A stretch of DNA of 64,000 bases from Cupriavidus sp. YR651. GTDB lineage: Bacteria > Pseudomonadota > Gammaproteobacteria > Burkholderiales > Burkholderiaceae. Location of the stretch: assembly GCF_900101625.1 (NCBI RefSeq), contig NZ_FMYZ01000012.1:89759-153758 (forward strand), given 5' to 3'. Below the pieces are notes generated by a model, which was not told where the DNA came from, ran no database searches, and saw only the letters and a list, made by a program, of their open reading frames with translations. The translations under genes were made by a program, and so were the position numbers. How positions within the stretch are numbered: position 1 is the stretch's first letter; every line of letters starts with the position of its first letter. Below, one piece after another: positions 17,819 through 25,794 of this stretch.

Positions 17819-19273
17819 CTAAATCGCATACATATCGAGGTACTCATTGACGGCCATCGCCTCCAGCCTGGTCTGGTCGAGCGATACGGCAAGGATCGCC
17901 GCCTGCTGTTTGGGCGGGAAACGCCGCGCCAGGTTGGTCCGGAACTTCTCCACCAGCAATGGGATGCCTTCCGCGCGCCGGCGCTTGTGGCCAAGCGGGT
18001 ACTCGACCGGCATCTCGTCCAGCTCCGTGCCGTCGTCCAGTTCGATCGTCAGCGCATTGGCGATCGAGCGCTTGTCCGGATCATGGTAGTCGGCGGTAAA
18101 TGACTTGTCTTCTATGCAGACGATCCTTGCGCGCAGCGCATCGATACGCGGGTCGGCCGCTACCTTGTCCTCGTAGTCATCGGCGGTCAGGCGGCCGTAC
18201 AGCAGCGGCACGGCGACCATGTACTGGATGCAGTGGTCCCGATCGGCGGGATTGTTAAGCGGGCCGGTCTTGTCGATGATGCGCAGGCAGGCCTCGTGCG
18301 TGCGGATCGTGACCCGCTTGATATCCGCGGCGATCTTGCCGGCGTCGGCCAGCGCGCCATGCAGGGCCATTGCGGCTTCCACGGCGGTCTGCGCGTGGAA
18401 CTCGGCCGGGAACGAGATCTTGAACAGCACGTTCTCCATCACGTACGAGCCATAAGGGCGCTGGAATCTGAAAGGCTGTCCCTTGAACAGCACGTCATAG
18501 AAGCCCCACGCCTTCGCCGTCAGCACCGACGGGTAGCCCATCTCGCCGGTGCGCGCGATCAGCGCCAGCCGCACCGCGCGGCTGGTGGCATCGCCTGCGG
18601 CCCAGCTCTTGCGGCTGCCGGCGTTGGGCGCGTGGCGATAGGTGCGCAGGCTCTGGCCGTCGACCCACGCCAGCGACACCGCATTGATGATCTCGTCGCG
18701 CGTCAGCCCCAGCATCTGCGCGACCACGGCGGTGGAGGCCACCTTGACCAGCACCACGTGGTCGAGCCCGACCTTGTTGAAGGAGTTCTCCAGCGCGATA
18801 CAGCCCTGGACTTCGTGCGCCTTGATCATGGCCGTGAGCACGGCCTTCATCGTCAGCGGCTTGCGGCCGGCAGCGATGTTGTTGCGCGAAATCCAGTCTG
18901 CAGTGGCCAGGATGCCGCCCAGGTTGTCGGACGGATGCCCCCATTCGGCCGCCAGCCAGGTGTCGTTGAAGTCCAGCCAGCGGATCATCGTGCCGATGTT
19001 GAATGCAGCCTGGACCGGGTCTAGCTGGAACTGGGTGCCGGGCACGCGCGCGCCGTTCGGCACGATCGTGCCCGGCACGATGGGGCCCAGCAGCTTGGTG
19101 CACGCCGGGTAGGACAGGGCTTCGAGCCCGCAACCGAGGGTGTCGATCAGGCAGTTGCGGGCGGTGTCGTAGGCGAGCCCGCTCTTGATCTCGTAGCCGG
19201 TCACATAGTCGACGATGTCGACCAGTACCTGGTCCGGATCGGGGCGTTGCGCGGACGGCGTGTCGGTGGACAT
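17819..19273 (-). CDS. prpD: 2-methylcitrate dehydratase PrpD
   Basis: The 484-aa product belongs to the MmgE/PrpD family. Features are VDIVDYVTGYEIKSGLAYDTARNCLIDTLGCGLEALSYPACTKLLGP near the N-terminus, RWLDFNDTWLAAEWGHPSDNLGGILATADW (PrpD signature) and a C-terminal YPLGHKRRRAEGIPLLVEKF. PrpD dehydrates 2-methylcitrate to 2-methyl-cis-aconitate in propionate catabolism. Length equals E. coli PrpD (483 aa). No prpB or prpC is in the window; a degraded prpF 3' end sits just upstream on the same strand. This copy is therefore a remainder of a larger prp operon or a solitary second copy. Confidence 0.93.
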   Translation of the reverse strand: MSTDTPSAQRPDPDQVLVDIVDYVTGYEIKSGLAYDTARNCLIDTLGCGLEALSYPACTKLLGPIVPGTIVPNGARVPGTQFQLDPVQAAFNIGTMIRWLDFNDTWLAAEWGHPSDNLGGILATADWISRNNIAAGRKPLTMKAVLTAMIKAHEVQGCIALENSFNKVGLDHVVLVKVASTAVVAQMLGLTRDEIINAVSLAWVDGQSLRTYRHAPNAGSRKSWAAGDATSRAVRLALIARTGEMGYPSVLTAKAWGFYDVLFKGQPFRFQRPYGSYVMENVLFKISFPAEFHAQTAVEAAMALHGALADAGKIAADIKRVTIRTHEACLRIIDKTGPLNNPADRDHCIQYMVAVPLLYGRLTADDYEDKVAADPRIDALRARIVCIEDKSFTADYHDPDKRSIANALTIELDDGTELDEMPVEYPLGHKRRRAEGIPLLVEKFRTNLARRFPPKQQAAILAVSLDQTRLEAMAVNEYLDMYAI

Positions 19274-19298
19274 GGGCAGCCTCGCTGGAGGGTAAGTA

Positions 19299-19480
19299 TC
19301 AGAACGCGTCGCCCGGCACGCGCACTCGGCCTGCCAATGCGCTGCGGCTCATGATGGCCTTCCTGACCGCCTTCGCCGTCGACCTGCTGCGCTTCGGCGC
19401 CGACGCGCAGCGTGCCGGACGGATGCCCGAAACGCACCGCGTTGCGCTCGCCGGCGCCGTATTGAGCTGTCTGGATGGCT
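19299..19480 (-). pseudogene. prpF: Frameshifted 3' remnant of prpF (2-methylaconitate isomerase)
   Basis: On the minus strand one frame reads GAGERNAVRFGHPSGTLRVGAEA and a second, 3', reads VRKAIMSRSALAGRVRVPGDAF before TGA at 19299-19301. Both are recognisable as the conserved PrpF C-terminus (GERxAVRxGHPSGTLRVGA, then KAIMSRSARxLMxGWVRVPGDxF). About two bases are missing at the junction, a few residues are missing before RVRVPG, and everything 5' of GAGERN is absent. PrpF isomerises 2-methyl-trans-aconitate made by AcnD. The order prpF-prpD fits a Cupriavidus-type prp operon that has since decayed. Confidence 0.8.
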
Positions 19481-19484
19481 AATC

Positions 19485-19583
19485 CTATTCAGTGTAGCCG
19501 TGCGCCAGCAGCCATTCCTGCACCGCGGCGGCGTTCGGCACCTCGGCCAGAACCTGAATGTCTTCGATGTGACGCTTCCGGCG
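19485..19583 (-). pseudogene. Orphan C-terminal coding remnant, 32 codons
   Basis: An open minus-strand stretch ends in TAG at 19485-19487 and reads RHIEDIQVLAEVPNAAAVQEWLLAHGYTE. It has host-like codon use but no start codon; a stop lies 32 codons upstream. It abuts the 5' edge of the prpF remnant in a different frame, so two truncated genes have been joined here. I do not recognise the family. It marks a deletion or insertion junction between the prp locus and the amidase segment. Confidence 0.45.
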
Positions 19584-19651
19584 CTACTGCGACGGAGTTA
19601 TCGGCGGGTGCCTCCCGTGCTTCACAACGAAGTGATACCTTGCGAAACCTC

Positions 19652-19690
19652 TTGAATTACGATCGTAATGTTATATTATGATCGTAATTC
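19652..19690 (+). promoter_or_regulatory. Amidase promoter with two palindromic operators
   Basis: ATTACGATCGTAAT (19656-19669, perfect palindrome) and ATTATGATCGTAAT (19675-19688, one mismatch) lie 19 bp apart. They overlap a good sigma-70 promoter: TTGAAT (19652-19657), 16-nt spacer, TATTAT (19674-19679). The outer halves form an 11-bp inverted repeat GAATTACGATC/GATCGTAATTC. A repressor bound here would block RNA polymerase; the TetR gene downstream of the amidase is the obvious candidate (inference). Confidence 0.8.
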
Positions 19691-19754
19691 AATAAGGCCG
19701 TGATCCTCTTCGCGGTCGTGAAATGCCGGGTCACACCTTTCCTGTGAGGAATTT

Positions 19755-21221
19755 ATGAACGATACGATCGCCAGCTCTAGCCAAACGTCTGCGCCAGAAG
19801 TGCAGAGATTCGCTTCACTCGGGCTCGCAGCGGCCGCCGACGCGATCCGCGGCGGTGAGATGACATCGGAGGTGTACGCCACGGCTTTGCTGCGGCAGGC
19901 TCGGTCGCACGCTGACCTTAACGCGTTCATCACCATCGACGGAGACGCCGTGCTTGAGGCTGCGAAGAACGCAGACAAGGCGCGGTCGGCCGGGGCGAAG
20001 GCTCCCCTACTGGGTGTGCCGATCGGAGTGAAGGACAGCTACCTGACGACAGGGCTGCCCACGAGCATCGGCCTCGATCGTCTGGCGCACTTTATTCCGA
20101 CGGAAGACGCCGATGCGGTCCGGGCGATCAAGGATGCAGGCGCCCTCGTCTTCGGCAAGAACAATCTGGTGGAGATGTCCTTTGGGCTGACCGGACACAA
20201 CGAGCGCTATGGCCAGGTGAAGAACCCACGCGCCCACGGTCGCGTCACGGGAGGGTCATCAAGCGGTTCTGCCGCATCCGTGGCCGCCGGGATAGTGCCC
20301 GCCTCCTTGGGTGGCGATACAGTCGGATCGATCCGTGTGCCCGCGTCGCTCTGTGGTGTCGTCGGGTTCAAGCCGACCACAGGACGCTGGCCGCGTAACG
20401 GCGTCGCACCGATCTCCCACACTCTCGACACGACGGGTGTATTCGCGCGTAGTGTCGAGGATTGCATGCTGCTGGACCAGGTCGTTACCGGGGAGCAGGC
20501 TGCGGAGCCCGTCGAGTGGGATTTCAACCTAAAGGGAGCCCGACTGGCCTTCGCGCCGCGGCAGTTTCTGGGCTTGGTGGACTCGGAAGTCGAGGATCGA
20601 TTCCGTGAGGTAGTTCGGCGGTTGCGGGACGCCGGCGCCGAGGTCTTTGAGATCGACCTCGGGGAAGATTTCAATGCCCTCATCCAGACAACTACGTGGG
20701 GCATTTTCGCCCATGAGACCCAGGGCGCAGTCTCGGAATTCCTCCGTCTACACAATATTCCGACCACGTTCGAGGCGATTTACAAAGGCCTCAAGCCCCA
20801 GCTTCGCCAGGCGTGGGAGCACATCGTACTGCCGGGCGGTGCAGGTGCTACCTCAGTGGAGGCCTATCAGACCGCGCTCAACGTAAGCCGTCCGGAAATC
20901 CAGCGCCGTCTGAACCAGGCGTTCGTCACGCGAGGAGCGCTTGCCATTCTGCAGCCGACGACGCCCTGCATGGCGCCTTCGATCGAGGAGCAGGAAGAGT
21001 TCCACATCGCGGGCCAGAAAGTCAGCTACCTCGCCTTGGCGAACCACACTTTGTCTGCAAGCAGCGTGGGTCTGCCGGGTATCAGTCTCCCTGCGGGCGT
21101 GTCTCGCGCGGGACTTCCGATCGGTCTTGAGCTGGACGCCCCGCTGGCGAGCGACCGGGCGCTTCTGAAGCTTGCCCGCCGAATCGAGGCGGTCTTAGGC
21201 ACCCAGCCGCCGACGCTCTGA
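19755..21221 (+). CDS. Amidase-signature-family hydrolase
   Basis: This 488-aa enzyme has the full Ser-cisSer-Lys triad of the amidase signature family: Lys93 in GVPIGVKDSY, the cis-Ser in GGSSSGSAAS (about 168) and nucleophile Ser192 in GGDTVGSIRVPAS. It hydrolyses a carboxamide to acid plus ammonia. The GVPIGVKDSYLTTGLPTSIG stretch and overall length suggest the mandelamide/indoleacetamide hydrolase subgroup, but the substrate is not proven. Codon use is less GC-biased than the flagellar genes, in line with transfer. The ribosome site GTGAGGAATTT precedes the ATG. It is probably controlled by the twin operators upstream and the TetR gene at 21526. Confidence 0.93.
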   Translation: MNDTIASSSQTSAPEVQRFASLGLAAAADAIRGGEMTSEVYATALLRQARSHADLNAFITIDGDAVLEAAKNADKARSAGAKAPLLGVPIGVKDSYLTTGLPTSIGLDRLAHFIPTEDADAVRAIKDAGALVFGKNNLVEMSFGLTGHNERYGQVKNPRAHGRVTGGSSSGSAASVAAGIVPASLGGDTVGSIRVPASLCGVVGFKPTTGRWPRNGVAPISHTLDTTGVFARSVEDCMLLDQVVTGEQAAEPVEWDFNLKGARLAFAPRQFLGLVDSEVEDRFREVVRRLRDAGAEVFEIDLGEDFNALIQTTTWGIFAHETQGAVSEFLRLHNIPTTFEAIYKGLKPQLRQAWEHIVLPGGAGATSVEAYQTALNVSRPEIQRRLNQAFVTRGALAILQPTTPCMAPSIEEQEEFHIAGQKVSYLALANHTLSASSVGLPGISLPAGVSRAGLPIGLELDAPLASDRALLKLARRIEAVLGTQPPTL

Positions 21222-21222
21222 C

Positions 21223-21498
21223 GATCTAGCCCCGGCTATTGCCGGGCTGACGCGCCGATCCATCCAGTACGATATCGGCAATCCGCTCACCACATCGAAG
21301 ATGACCCGCCATCAACTGTCGGCGGGACTCCATGCACCCATCCGTGTACTGCTGCGCGAGGATGGCGATGGTGGTATCGGGTTTGAATATGATCGACCAG
21401 CCTCCGTTTTTGGCCAGTTCGGCAGCGAGGAGGTCAATACCGTGGCTCATCAGCTTGATCGCGACCTCCGGGCCTTGCTGGAGGCGACCGCAAACTGA
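21223..21498 (+). pseudogene. 5'-truncated DUF302-domain gene
   Basis: An open frame beginning right after the amidase stop reads IQYDIGNPLTTSKMTRHQLSAGLHAPIRVLLREDG, then FEYDRPASVFGQFGSEEV, and ends LLEATAN. This is the C-terminal half of a DUF302 protein (family pattern IGNPLxxxxMxxHxxxAxLYAPxRVxxxE followed by YDRPSSxFxxxG). The N-terminal half is missing, replaced by the amidase end. An ATG at 21301 could still start a 65-aa peptide. It is a junction remnant rather than a functional gene, as far as can be seen. Confidence 0.72.
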
Positions 21499-21525
21499 CG
21501 GCCGCGAGACACGAGTGGAGAGAAG

Positions 21526-22107
21526 ATGCGTTTCGAAAAAGGTCACAAAGCCGCGACTCGGCAGCATATCCTCGAGGTCGCCTCGAAATGCTTCCGCCGA
21601 GAGGGAGTCTCGGCTGCGGGCATCAGCGGGATCATGGGAGCGGCCGGCCTGACCAACGGCGCATTCTATCTCCACTTCGCGTCCAAAGAGGAGCTTGTTC
21701 GCGAGGCGGTCGGGGGCGCGCTCGCAGAGCGGCAACTGGACCTCGAACAGAAACTCCAGACGGGCACTGACCTTGAGGGAGTGATTCGAAGCTACCTCAG
21801 TCAAGCGCATCGCGAGGACCTGGCATGCGGATGTCCTTCGGCGGCTTTGCTTCCGGAAGTCGCCAGGCACTCGGTGTCGATACGGCAAACCTATGAGGAT
21901 GGGTTGCAAAGCTTCGTTGCAACGTTGGCCGCATTGCTCCCAGATGCGGATTCCACAGCAGCGGGTCGTCGTGCAACAGCCATCTTCGCTCTCATGGTGG
22001 GAACCCTCCAGTTCGCGCGCGCCGTGCCAGACGTTGCACGCGCGGAGCAAATCCTGGAAGGCGGTGTCGAGGCAGCGCTCCTCCTTGCCCGAGAGTCGCC
22101 CGTATGA
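21526..22107 (+). CDS. TetR/AcrR-family transcriptional regulator
   Basis: This 193-aa protein starts MRFEKGHKAATRQHILEVASKCFRREGVSAAGISGIMGAAGLTNGAFYLHFASKEELVREAV, a textbook TetR helix-turn-helix (residues 10-60, with GAFYLHFxSKxxL as recognition region). The C-terminal ligand domain is short and helical, with an AcrR/NemR-like CGCPSAALLPEVAR segment. TetR proteins repress neighbouring genes until a small ligand binds. The amidase promoter carries twin TTACGATCGTAA-type palindromes, the best target. Ribosome site: GTGGAGAGAAG. Confidence 0.93.
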   Translation: MRFEKGHKAATRQHILEVASKCFRREGVSAAGISGIMGAAGLTNGAFYLHFASKEELVREAVGGALAERQLDLEQKLQTGTDLEGVIRSYLSQAHREDLACGCPSAALLPEVARHSVSIRQTYEDGLQSFVATLAALLPDADSTAAGRRATAIFALMVGTLQFARAVPDVARAEQILEGGVEAALLLARESPV

Positions 22108-22150
22108 AGATTTCGTCGCGTGCGCCCGAGCCTCCTCAGGCCGAGCCGGC

Positions 22151-22294
22151 TCAATGCCCGAGATCCGAGGTGACCTGCAGATGGACCCGCACGAATTCTC
22201 CCTTGGACGTCACGGCGGACAGCCCGGCGGTGAAGCCGATTGCGCCGCCAGGGTCCTGTCGGGCGGGAGCATCGGCCCCGCCCTGGATCGCGCA
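22151..22294 (-). pseudogene. In-frame coding-like extension beyond the amber stop of the 71-aa gene
   Basis: Immediately after the TAG at 22295-22297 the same minus-strand frame stays open for 47 codons to TGA at 22151-22153. It reads GGAIGFTAGLSAVTSKGEF then VRVHLQVTSDLGH. There is no internal start codon before the coding-like part and no independent ribosome site. It may be the original C-terminus of the upstream gene cut by an amber mutation, or a rare readthrough product. I recognise no family. Confidence 0.4.
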
Positions 22295-22510
22295 CTAGTC
22301 GTAGCTGACCGCGTTCACGGCGCAGGACGACAGGTTGGACTCATAGCTGCCGGGGCGCACACCCCATTGCCCTCCCCGCTGGGCCTGAAGCCAGAGCTCG
22401 ATGGTGGTGATGAGCGTGGCGTCGTGGACGTGCTTGTCCTGCCGCCAGCAGACCTTGACCTCTGTTCCGTTGTTGGCTTCGGTGAATTTTTCCTGGCAAT
22501 ACTTGGCCAT
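22295..22510 (-). CDS. Small uncharacterised protein (71 aa)
   Basis: The ATG at 22510 is preceded by AAGGAG at optimal spacing, which decides the start over a longer frame beginning at 22555. The protein reads MAKYCQEKFTEANNGTEVKV and ends SSCAVNAVSYD. It has three Cys, no signal peptide and no membrane helix. It resembles nothing I recognise. It is the last gene of a minus-strand run comprising two large paralogues and two small proteins, 41 bp after the 87-aa gene, and its TAG stop is followed by an in-frame open extension. Function unknown. Confidence 0.7.
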   Translation of the reverse strand: MAKYCQEKFTEANNGTEVKVCWRQDKHVHDATLITTIELWLQAQRGGQWGVRPGSYESNLSSCAVNAVSYD

Positions 22511-22551
22511 GGCTGGCTCCTTGAAGGATGCAACGTGTGGAACGGTGGACT

Positions 22552-22815
22552 TCACATCACGGTGAAATAGTCGCGCCAGGCGGCCTCCAGCGTGATCCGG
22601 GTAGGCATCGGCACGGCGGCGTTGTTGAACGTGGGCGGTTGGTTATTGCCGTAGTAGTAAGCGGTGCGGTCGTTCGTCGCCATATGGTCGCGCGTGGCAT
22701 TGTCGACGCAACGGCTCATATGGATAGCCGGGAAGTTCGGATTCTCGTAGTACACCCAGACGCCTTGGCCGTTCGCGGGGTCGCGATACGCGCTGACTTT
22801 CCAGTCGTCCATCAT
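22552..22815 (-). CDS. Small uncharacterised protein (87 aa)
   Basis: The ATG at 22815 (a second ATG follows at once) has AAGGAG at good spacing. The 87-aa product is rich in aromatic residues and Asn (MMDDWKVSAYRDP, then VWVYYENPNFPA, TAYYYGNNQPPTFNN) and ends AAWRDYFTVM. It has no signal peptide or membrane helix. The composition suggests a compact beta-rich fold (inference only). It lies between the 412-aa and 71-aa genes on the same strand, so all four are probably one transcription unit. Family not recognised. Confidence 0.7.
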   Translation of the reverse strand: MMDDWKVSAYRDPANGQGVWVYYENPNFPAIHMSRCVDNATRDHMATNDRTAYYYGNNQPPTFNNAAVPMPTRITLEAAWRDYFTVM

Positions 22816-22876
22816 GGTTGCTCTCCTTGAAAACGCTACTGCGATTGACGTGCCGGTGGGCGTGTTCCCGCCAGCG

Positions 22877-24115
22877 CTACGAAACCGGCTTGCTGATCAC
22901 GCCCAGCAAGACCGGGACATCCGAGCCGCTGCCATCGAACGAGACTTCGGTACCGTTGCAGCCCCGGCATGCCACGGCGCCCGGGGCATCCTGGGCGGCG
23001 CCCTGAACGGCAAAGGGGCCGACCCGCGTCAGCGAAGCAGCGAGTGCCTGCGCCTGCTGCGGACTGCCCGCGCGCAGCGCGATGCGCGGCTGATAGCCGA
23101 TGACCGCGCCTGTTGGCAACAACGCGAGCGCGCCGGCGGCCCCGAAGAAGTCGGGCGCGCCCGCCGGCAGCGCGGCCTGGCCGCCATCCAGCAGGCTGGC
23201 TTCGAACCAACTGCCAGGCGTCAGCGCGAAGACGCCGAACCCACCCAGCGACAAAGCCAATCCGTTGACGCCGTCAGGCAGGCCATTCGGCGCACCTTCG
23301 ACCATGGCCGCTAGCGGCGCCGCGTTGATTGCACCCGCGACCGCCGCGCCGCCGGCGCCTTGCAGCCCCAGGAAGGAAGGCCAGTTTCCCGCCGCCGGCA
23401 AGGCAGCAGCAGGCGCGGCCCCGGCCAGAGCGGCCAGCGCCGGAGGCGGCAGGGACACCGACCAGGCCGTAGCGCCGCCGGCTGGCGCCGCGCGCCATGC
23501 GGCCAGCCCCGCAAGCCAGCCATCGAGCGCGTATCGCGGGCAGCGGAATTCCACGCCCGCCGCATAGAGGCTGGCGGCCATGTTCAGGTCCGAGGCCTCT
23601 TGTTGCGATGCCAGCAAGCAGCGATTCAGGGCTGCCGTGAGCGCCGGCACGCGTTCACCCAACGCCGCCAGCAGCGTTTGATGCGCTTGCGCAGGCGCAG
23701 GCGCAAGCGCGGCAGGCGCCACGGCGTTGGCCGCGGCGTTGACGCCCGCGGGCATGGGGGGGCCGGGCTGCCACGCCCGCACCGCCTGCCGGTAGCGCGC
23801 CAGGTCGGCCTGCAGGCTGCCCGCCCCGGCAGCCGCCTGCAACAGCGCGGGCTGCCCTGCGGCGCTTTCCACCAGGTAGCTCAGGCAAAGCCAGTAGGCG
23901 GCAAACAAGCCGCTGTAAGGCGCGTAGGCACCCGCGGCAGCGGGAATGCCGTCGCCCAGCTGGTAGGTGCACCAGTTGCCCACCTGCGCATCCGCGTTGC
24001 CCAGTCCGCTGAAGGTGGCGGCCCCCGCGACGGAGAACACGTCGTTGCCAGCCACGCCCGCATGGCTGGCAAGTGCCGCGGCATACATGCGCCAGAGCGC
24101 AAGGTCGGATAGCAC
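22877..24115 (-). CDS. Uncharacterised 412-aa protein, paralogue of the 453-aa neighbour
   Basis: This Ala/Gly/Pro-rich protein has no signal peptide. Its N-terminus (LGNADAQVGNWCTYQLGDGIP, then AYAPYSGLFAAYWLCLSYL) aligns with the upstream gene (LGNADPDIINAYVYGIGDVVP, then AYAPAGGLLATYATFLDWI). The C-terminus also corresponds (FALTPGSWF, then GAPDFFGAAGALALLP, VIGYQPRIALR, VPVLLGVISKPVS against FPVSPGLWW, GAPAFFADSGSLARMA, VVGFQPTVKLK, LPILLAVVSQQLG). The two are thus diverged tandem duplicates. The middle (residues 100-160) is low-complexity Ala/Pro. Function unknown. Confidence 0.75.
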   Translation of the reverse strand: MLSDLALWRMYAAALASHAGVAGNDVFSVAGAATFSGLGNADAQVGNWCTYQLGDGIPAAAGAYAPYSGLFAAYWLCLSYLVESAAGQPALLQAAAGAGSLQADLARYRQAVRAWQPGPPMPAGVNAAANAVAPAALAPAPAQAHQTLLAALGERVPALTAALNRCLLASQQEASDLNMAASLYAAGVEFRCPRYALDGWLAGLAAWRAAPAGGATAWSVSLPPPALAALAGAAPAAALPAAGNWPSFLGLQGAGGAAVAGAINAAPLAAMVEGAPNGLPDGVNGLALSLGGFGVFALTPGSWFEASLLDGGQAALPAGAPDFFGAAGALALLPTGAVIGYQPRIALRAGSPQQAQALAASLTRVGPFAVQGAAQDAPGAVACRGCNGTEVSFDGSGSDVPVLLGVISKPVS

Positions 24116-24205
24116 GGCGAGACCTCCCGGCAGGATGGACAGGATGAACGGCTGGGCGGCGCAGCCCCTCGCCTGAGCGCGCGAGGGACTGCGATCGCGA
24201 CGGCC

Positions 24206-25567
24206 TCAGGTGCCCAGCTGCTGGCTTACTACCGCAAGCAGGATCGGCAGGGTGCTGCTGACCGGCCCGATGGTGACCGTGGCCGATGCATCGTCCCACT
24301 TGATGTCCTGCTTGGTGCCGTTGGTCGACACCGTGGCCGAGCCGATGCGGAACGGGCCGATGCCGATCGACGCGGTCGCCTGCGCTTGCCAGGTGTTCTT
24401 GACGTTGCTGTAGTCGCTGGCCGCCATCTTCAGCTTCACGGTCGGCTGGAAGCCCACCACGATCTGCGTCGCCATCCGCGCCAGCGAGCCGCTGTCGGCG
24501 AAGAAGGCCGGCGCGCCGGATTTGAGCCGCTGATGGTAGGTCGACACCAGCCCGCCGTTGTCCCACCACAGCCCGGGGCTGACCGGGAAGGTGCCGAAGC
24601 CGGTGAAGTCCACGGTCAGGCTGAAGTCACTGCTGGTGGTATTGATGCTGGTCTTTTGCCCGCTGGCCGAACCGCTGCCGAAGAAGGAGAAGAAGTCGCC
24701 GAACAGGCTGGCGTTTACCGAGGTGCTCCAGCCGAACTCGTCGAAGTCGTAAGTCTTCGAAGCGGAAGTCACCGAGATCGACGCGCCGGCGTTGTTCTTG
24801 CCGGCGACGCTGGCCTGCTGCCACTCGGCGTACTTGGCGCTGAACGCCTGCAGGGAATAGGACGGCGCGAAGGCCGAGATCAGGTTGTTCACCGGCACCG
24901 GATTGGTGCCACCGATCACCACCGGCTGGCTGCCCGCGGGCGCCACGCTGCCCACCTTGACCGGCATGTTGTACGGGTTCTGCAGCGTCATGCTCTGCGC
25001 GCCGTTGATGCCCACCTTGGCCCGCGCCTGCTGCACCACGCTATAGCCGGCCCCGTAGGCCTTGATCATGATCTCGTCATACGCGCTGGCCGCGCCGATC
25101 AGCGCATTGTTGGCGCTCAGGTAGGACGGATAGCTCTGCTGCACCCAAGTCTGGAAGGGAGGCGGCGTGGGATTGACGTTCTTGTACGCCCCGTAAGCCG
25201 TATAGGCCGCTACCTGGACATTGTTGAATGCGGTCTGCGCGGTATTGAGCGCCGCCGCGGCCTGGTTGACCTGGCTGCCCAGGTTCGGATTGACCATGGC
25301 GCCAAGATCGATCCAGTCGAGGAAGGTCGCGTACGTGGCCAGAAGGCCGCCCGCCGGCGCATAGGCCGGACTGTTGGCAGGCACGACATCGCCGATGCCG
25401 TACACATAGGCATTGATGATGTCAGGGTCGGCGTTGCCCAGGTCCACGTTCAGGGTGGTTGAGCCGGCGCTGAACTGCTGCTGTGCGGACATGCCATTGG
25501 GGAAGGCGGTCGCCTGCAGGGCGCCCATCCACTGCTTCCACAGACCCACGGTATCGACGTTTGCCAT
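24206..25567 (-). CDS. Uncharacterised 453-aa beta-rich protein
   Basis: The ATG at 25567 (GGAG 8-10 nt upstream) gives 453 aa. It is paralogous to the 412-aa gene downstream. The C-terminal half is rich in Ser/Thr/Gly with alternating hydrophobic residues (SFFGSGSASGQKTSINT, then SDFSLTVDFTGFGTFPVSPG; IGIGPFRIGSATVSTNG), a pattern seen in beta-sheet assemblies including some pore-forming proteins. That resemblance is only compositional. No signal peptide and no clear helix are present. It is the first gene of the four-gene run and lies 227 bp downstream of a NarL-type response-regulator gene on the same strand, which may control it. Confidence 0.78.
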   Translation of the reverse strand: MANVDTVGLWKQWMGALQATAFPNGMSAQQQFSAGSTTLNVDLGNADPDIINAYVYGIGDVVPANSPAYAPAGGLLATYATFLDWIDLGAMVNPNLGSQVNQAAAALNTAQTAFNNVQVAAYTAYGAYKNVNPTPPPFQTWVQQSYPSYLSANNALIGAASAYDEIMIKAYGAGYSVVQQARAKVGINGAQSMTLQNPYNMPVKVGSVAPAGSQPVVIGGTNPVPVNNLISAFAPSYSLQAFSAKYAEWQQASVAGKNNAGASISVTSASKTYDFDEFGWSTSVNASLFGDFFSFFGSGSASGQKTSINTTSSDFSLTVDFTGFGTFPVSPGLWWDNGGLVSTYHQRLKSGAPAFFADSGSLARMATQIVVGFQPTVKLKMAASDYSNVKNTWQAQATASIGIGPFRIGSATVSTNGTKQDIKWDDASATVTIGPVSSTLPILLAVVSQQLGT

Positions 25568-25794
25568 TTTTTCTGCTCCAGATCGTTTGCCGAGAAGGGA
25601 CGGTGGCGGCATCCAGGCCCCACCCTCCGCCGACGCGCCGTGCCCCGCCGCCATCGCGCATGCACCGTTCGTCTGGAGTTCATGGTCGGTTATCGCGGGC
25701 GCCGCCGAACTGTGCCGCGGCCTGATTCGCACCTTCAGGAATGCTGATTCGCGCATCGGCAGCATGGATAGCGCGGCCGGCGGCGGCGTAGCGC

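Noticed and set aside
21226..22050. 274-aa minus-strand frame antisense to the TetR gene
   Set aside because: The TetR protein on the + strand is unmistakable; the antisense frame has no recognisable domain.
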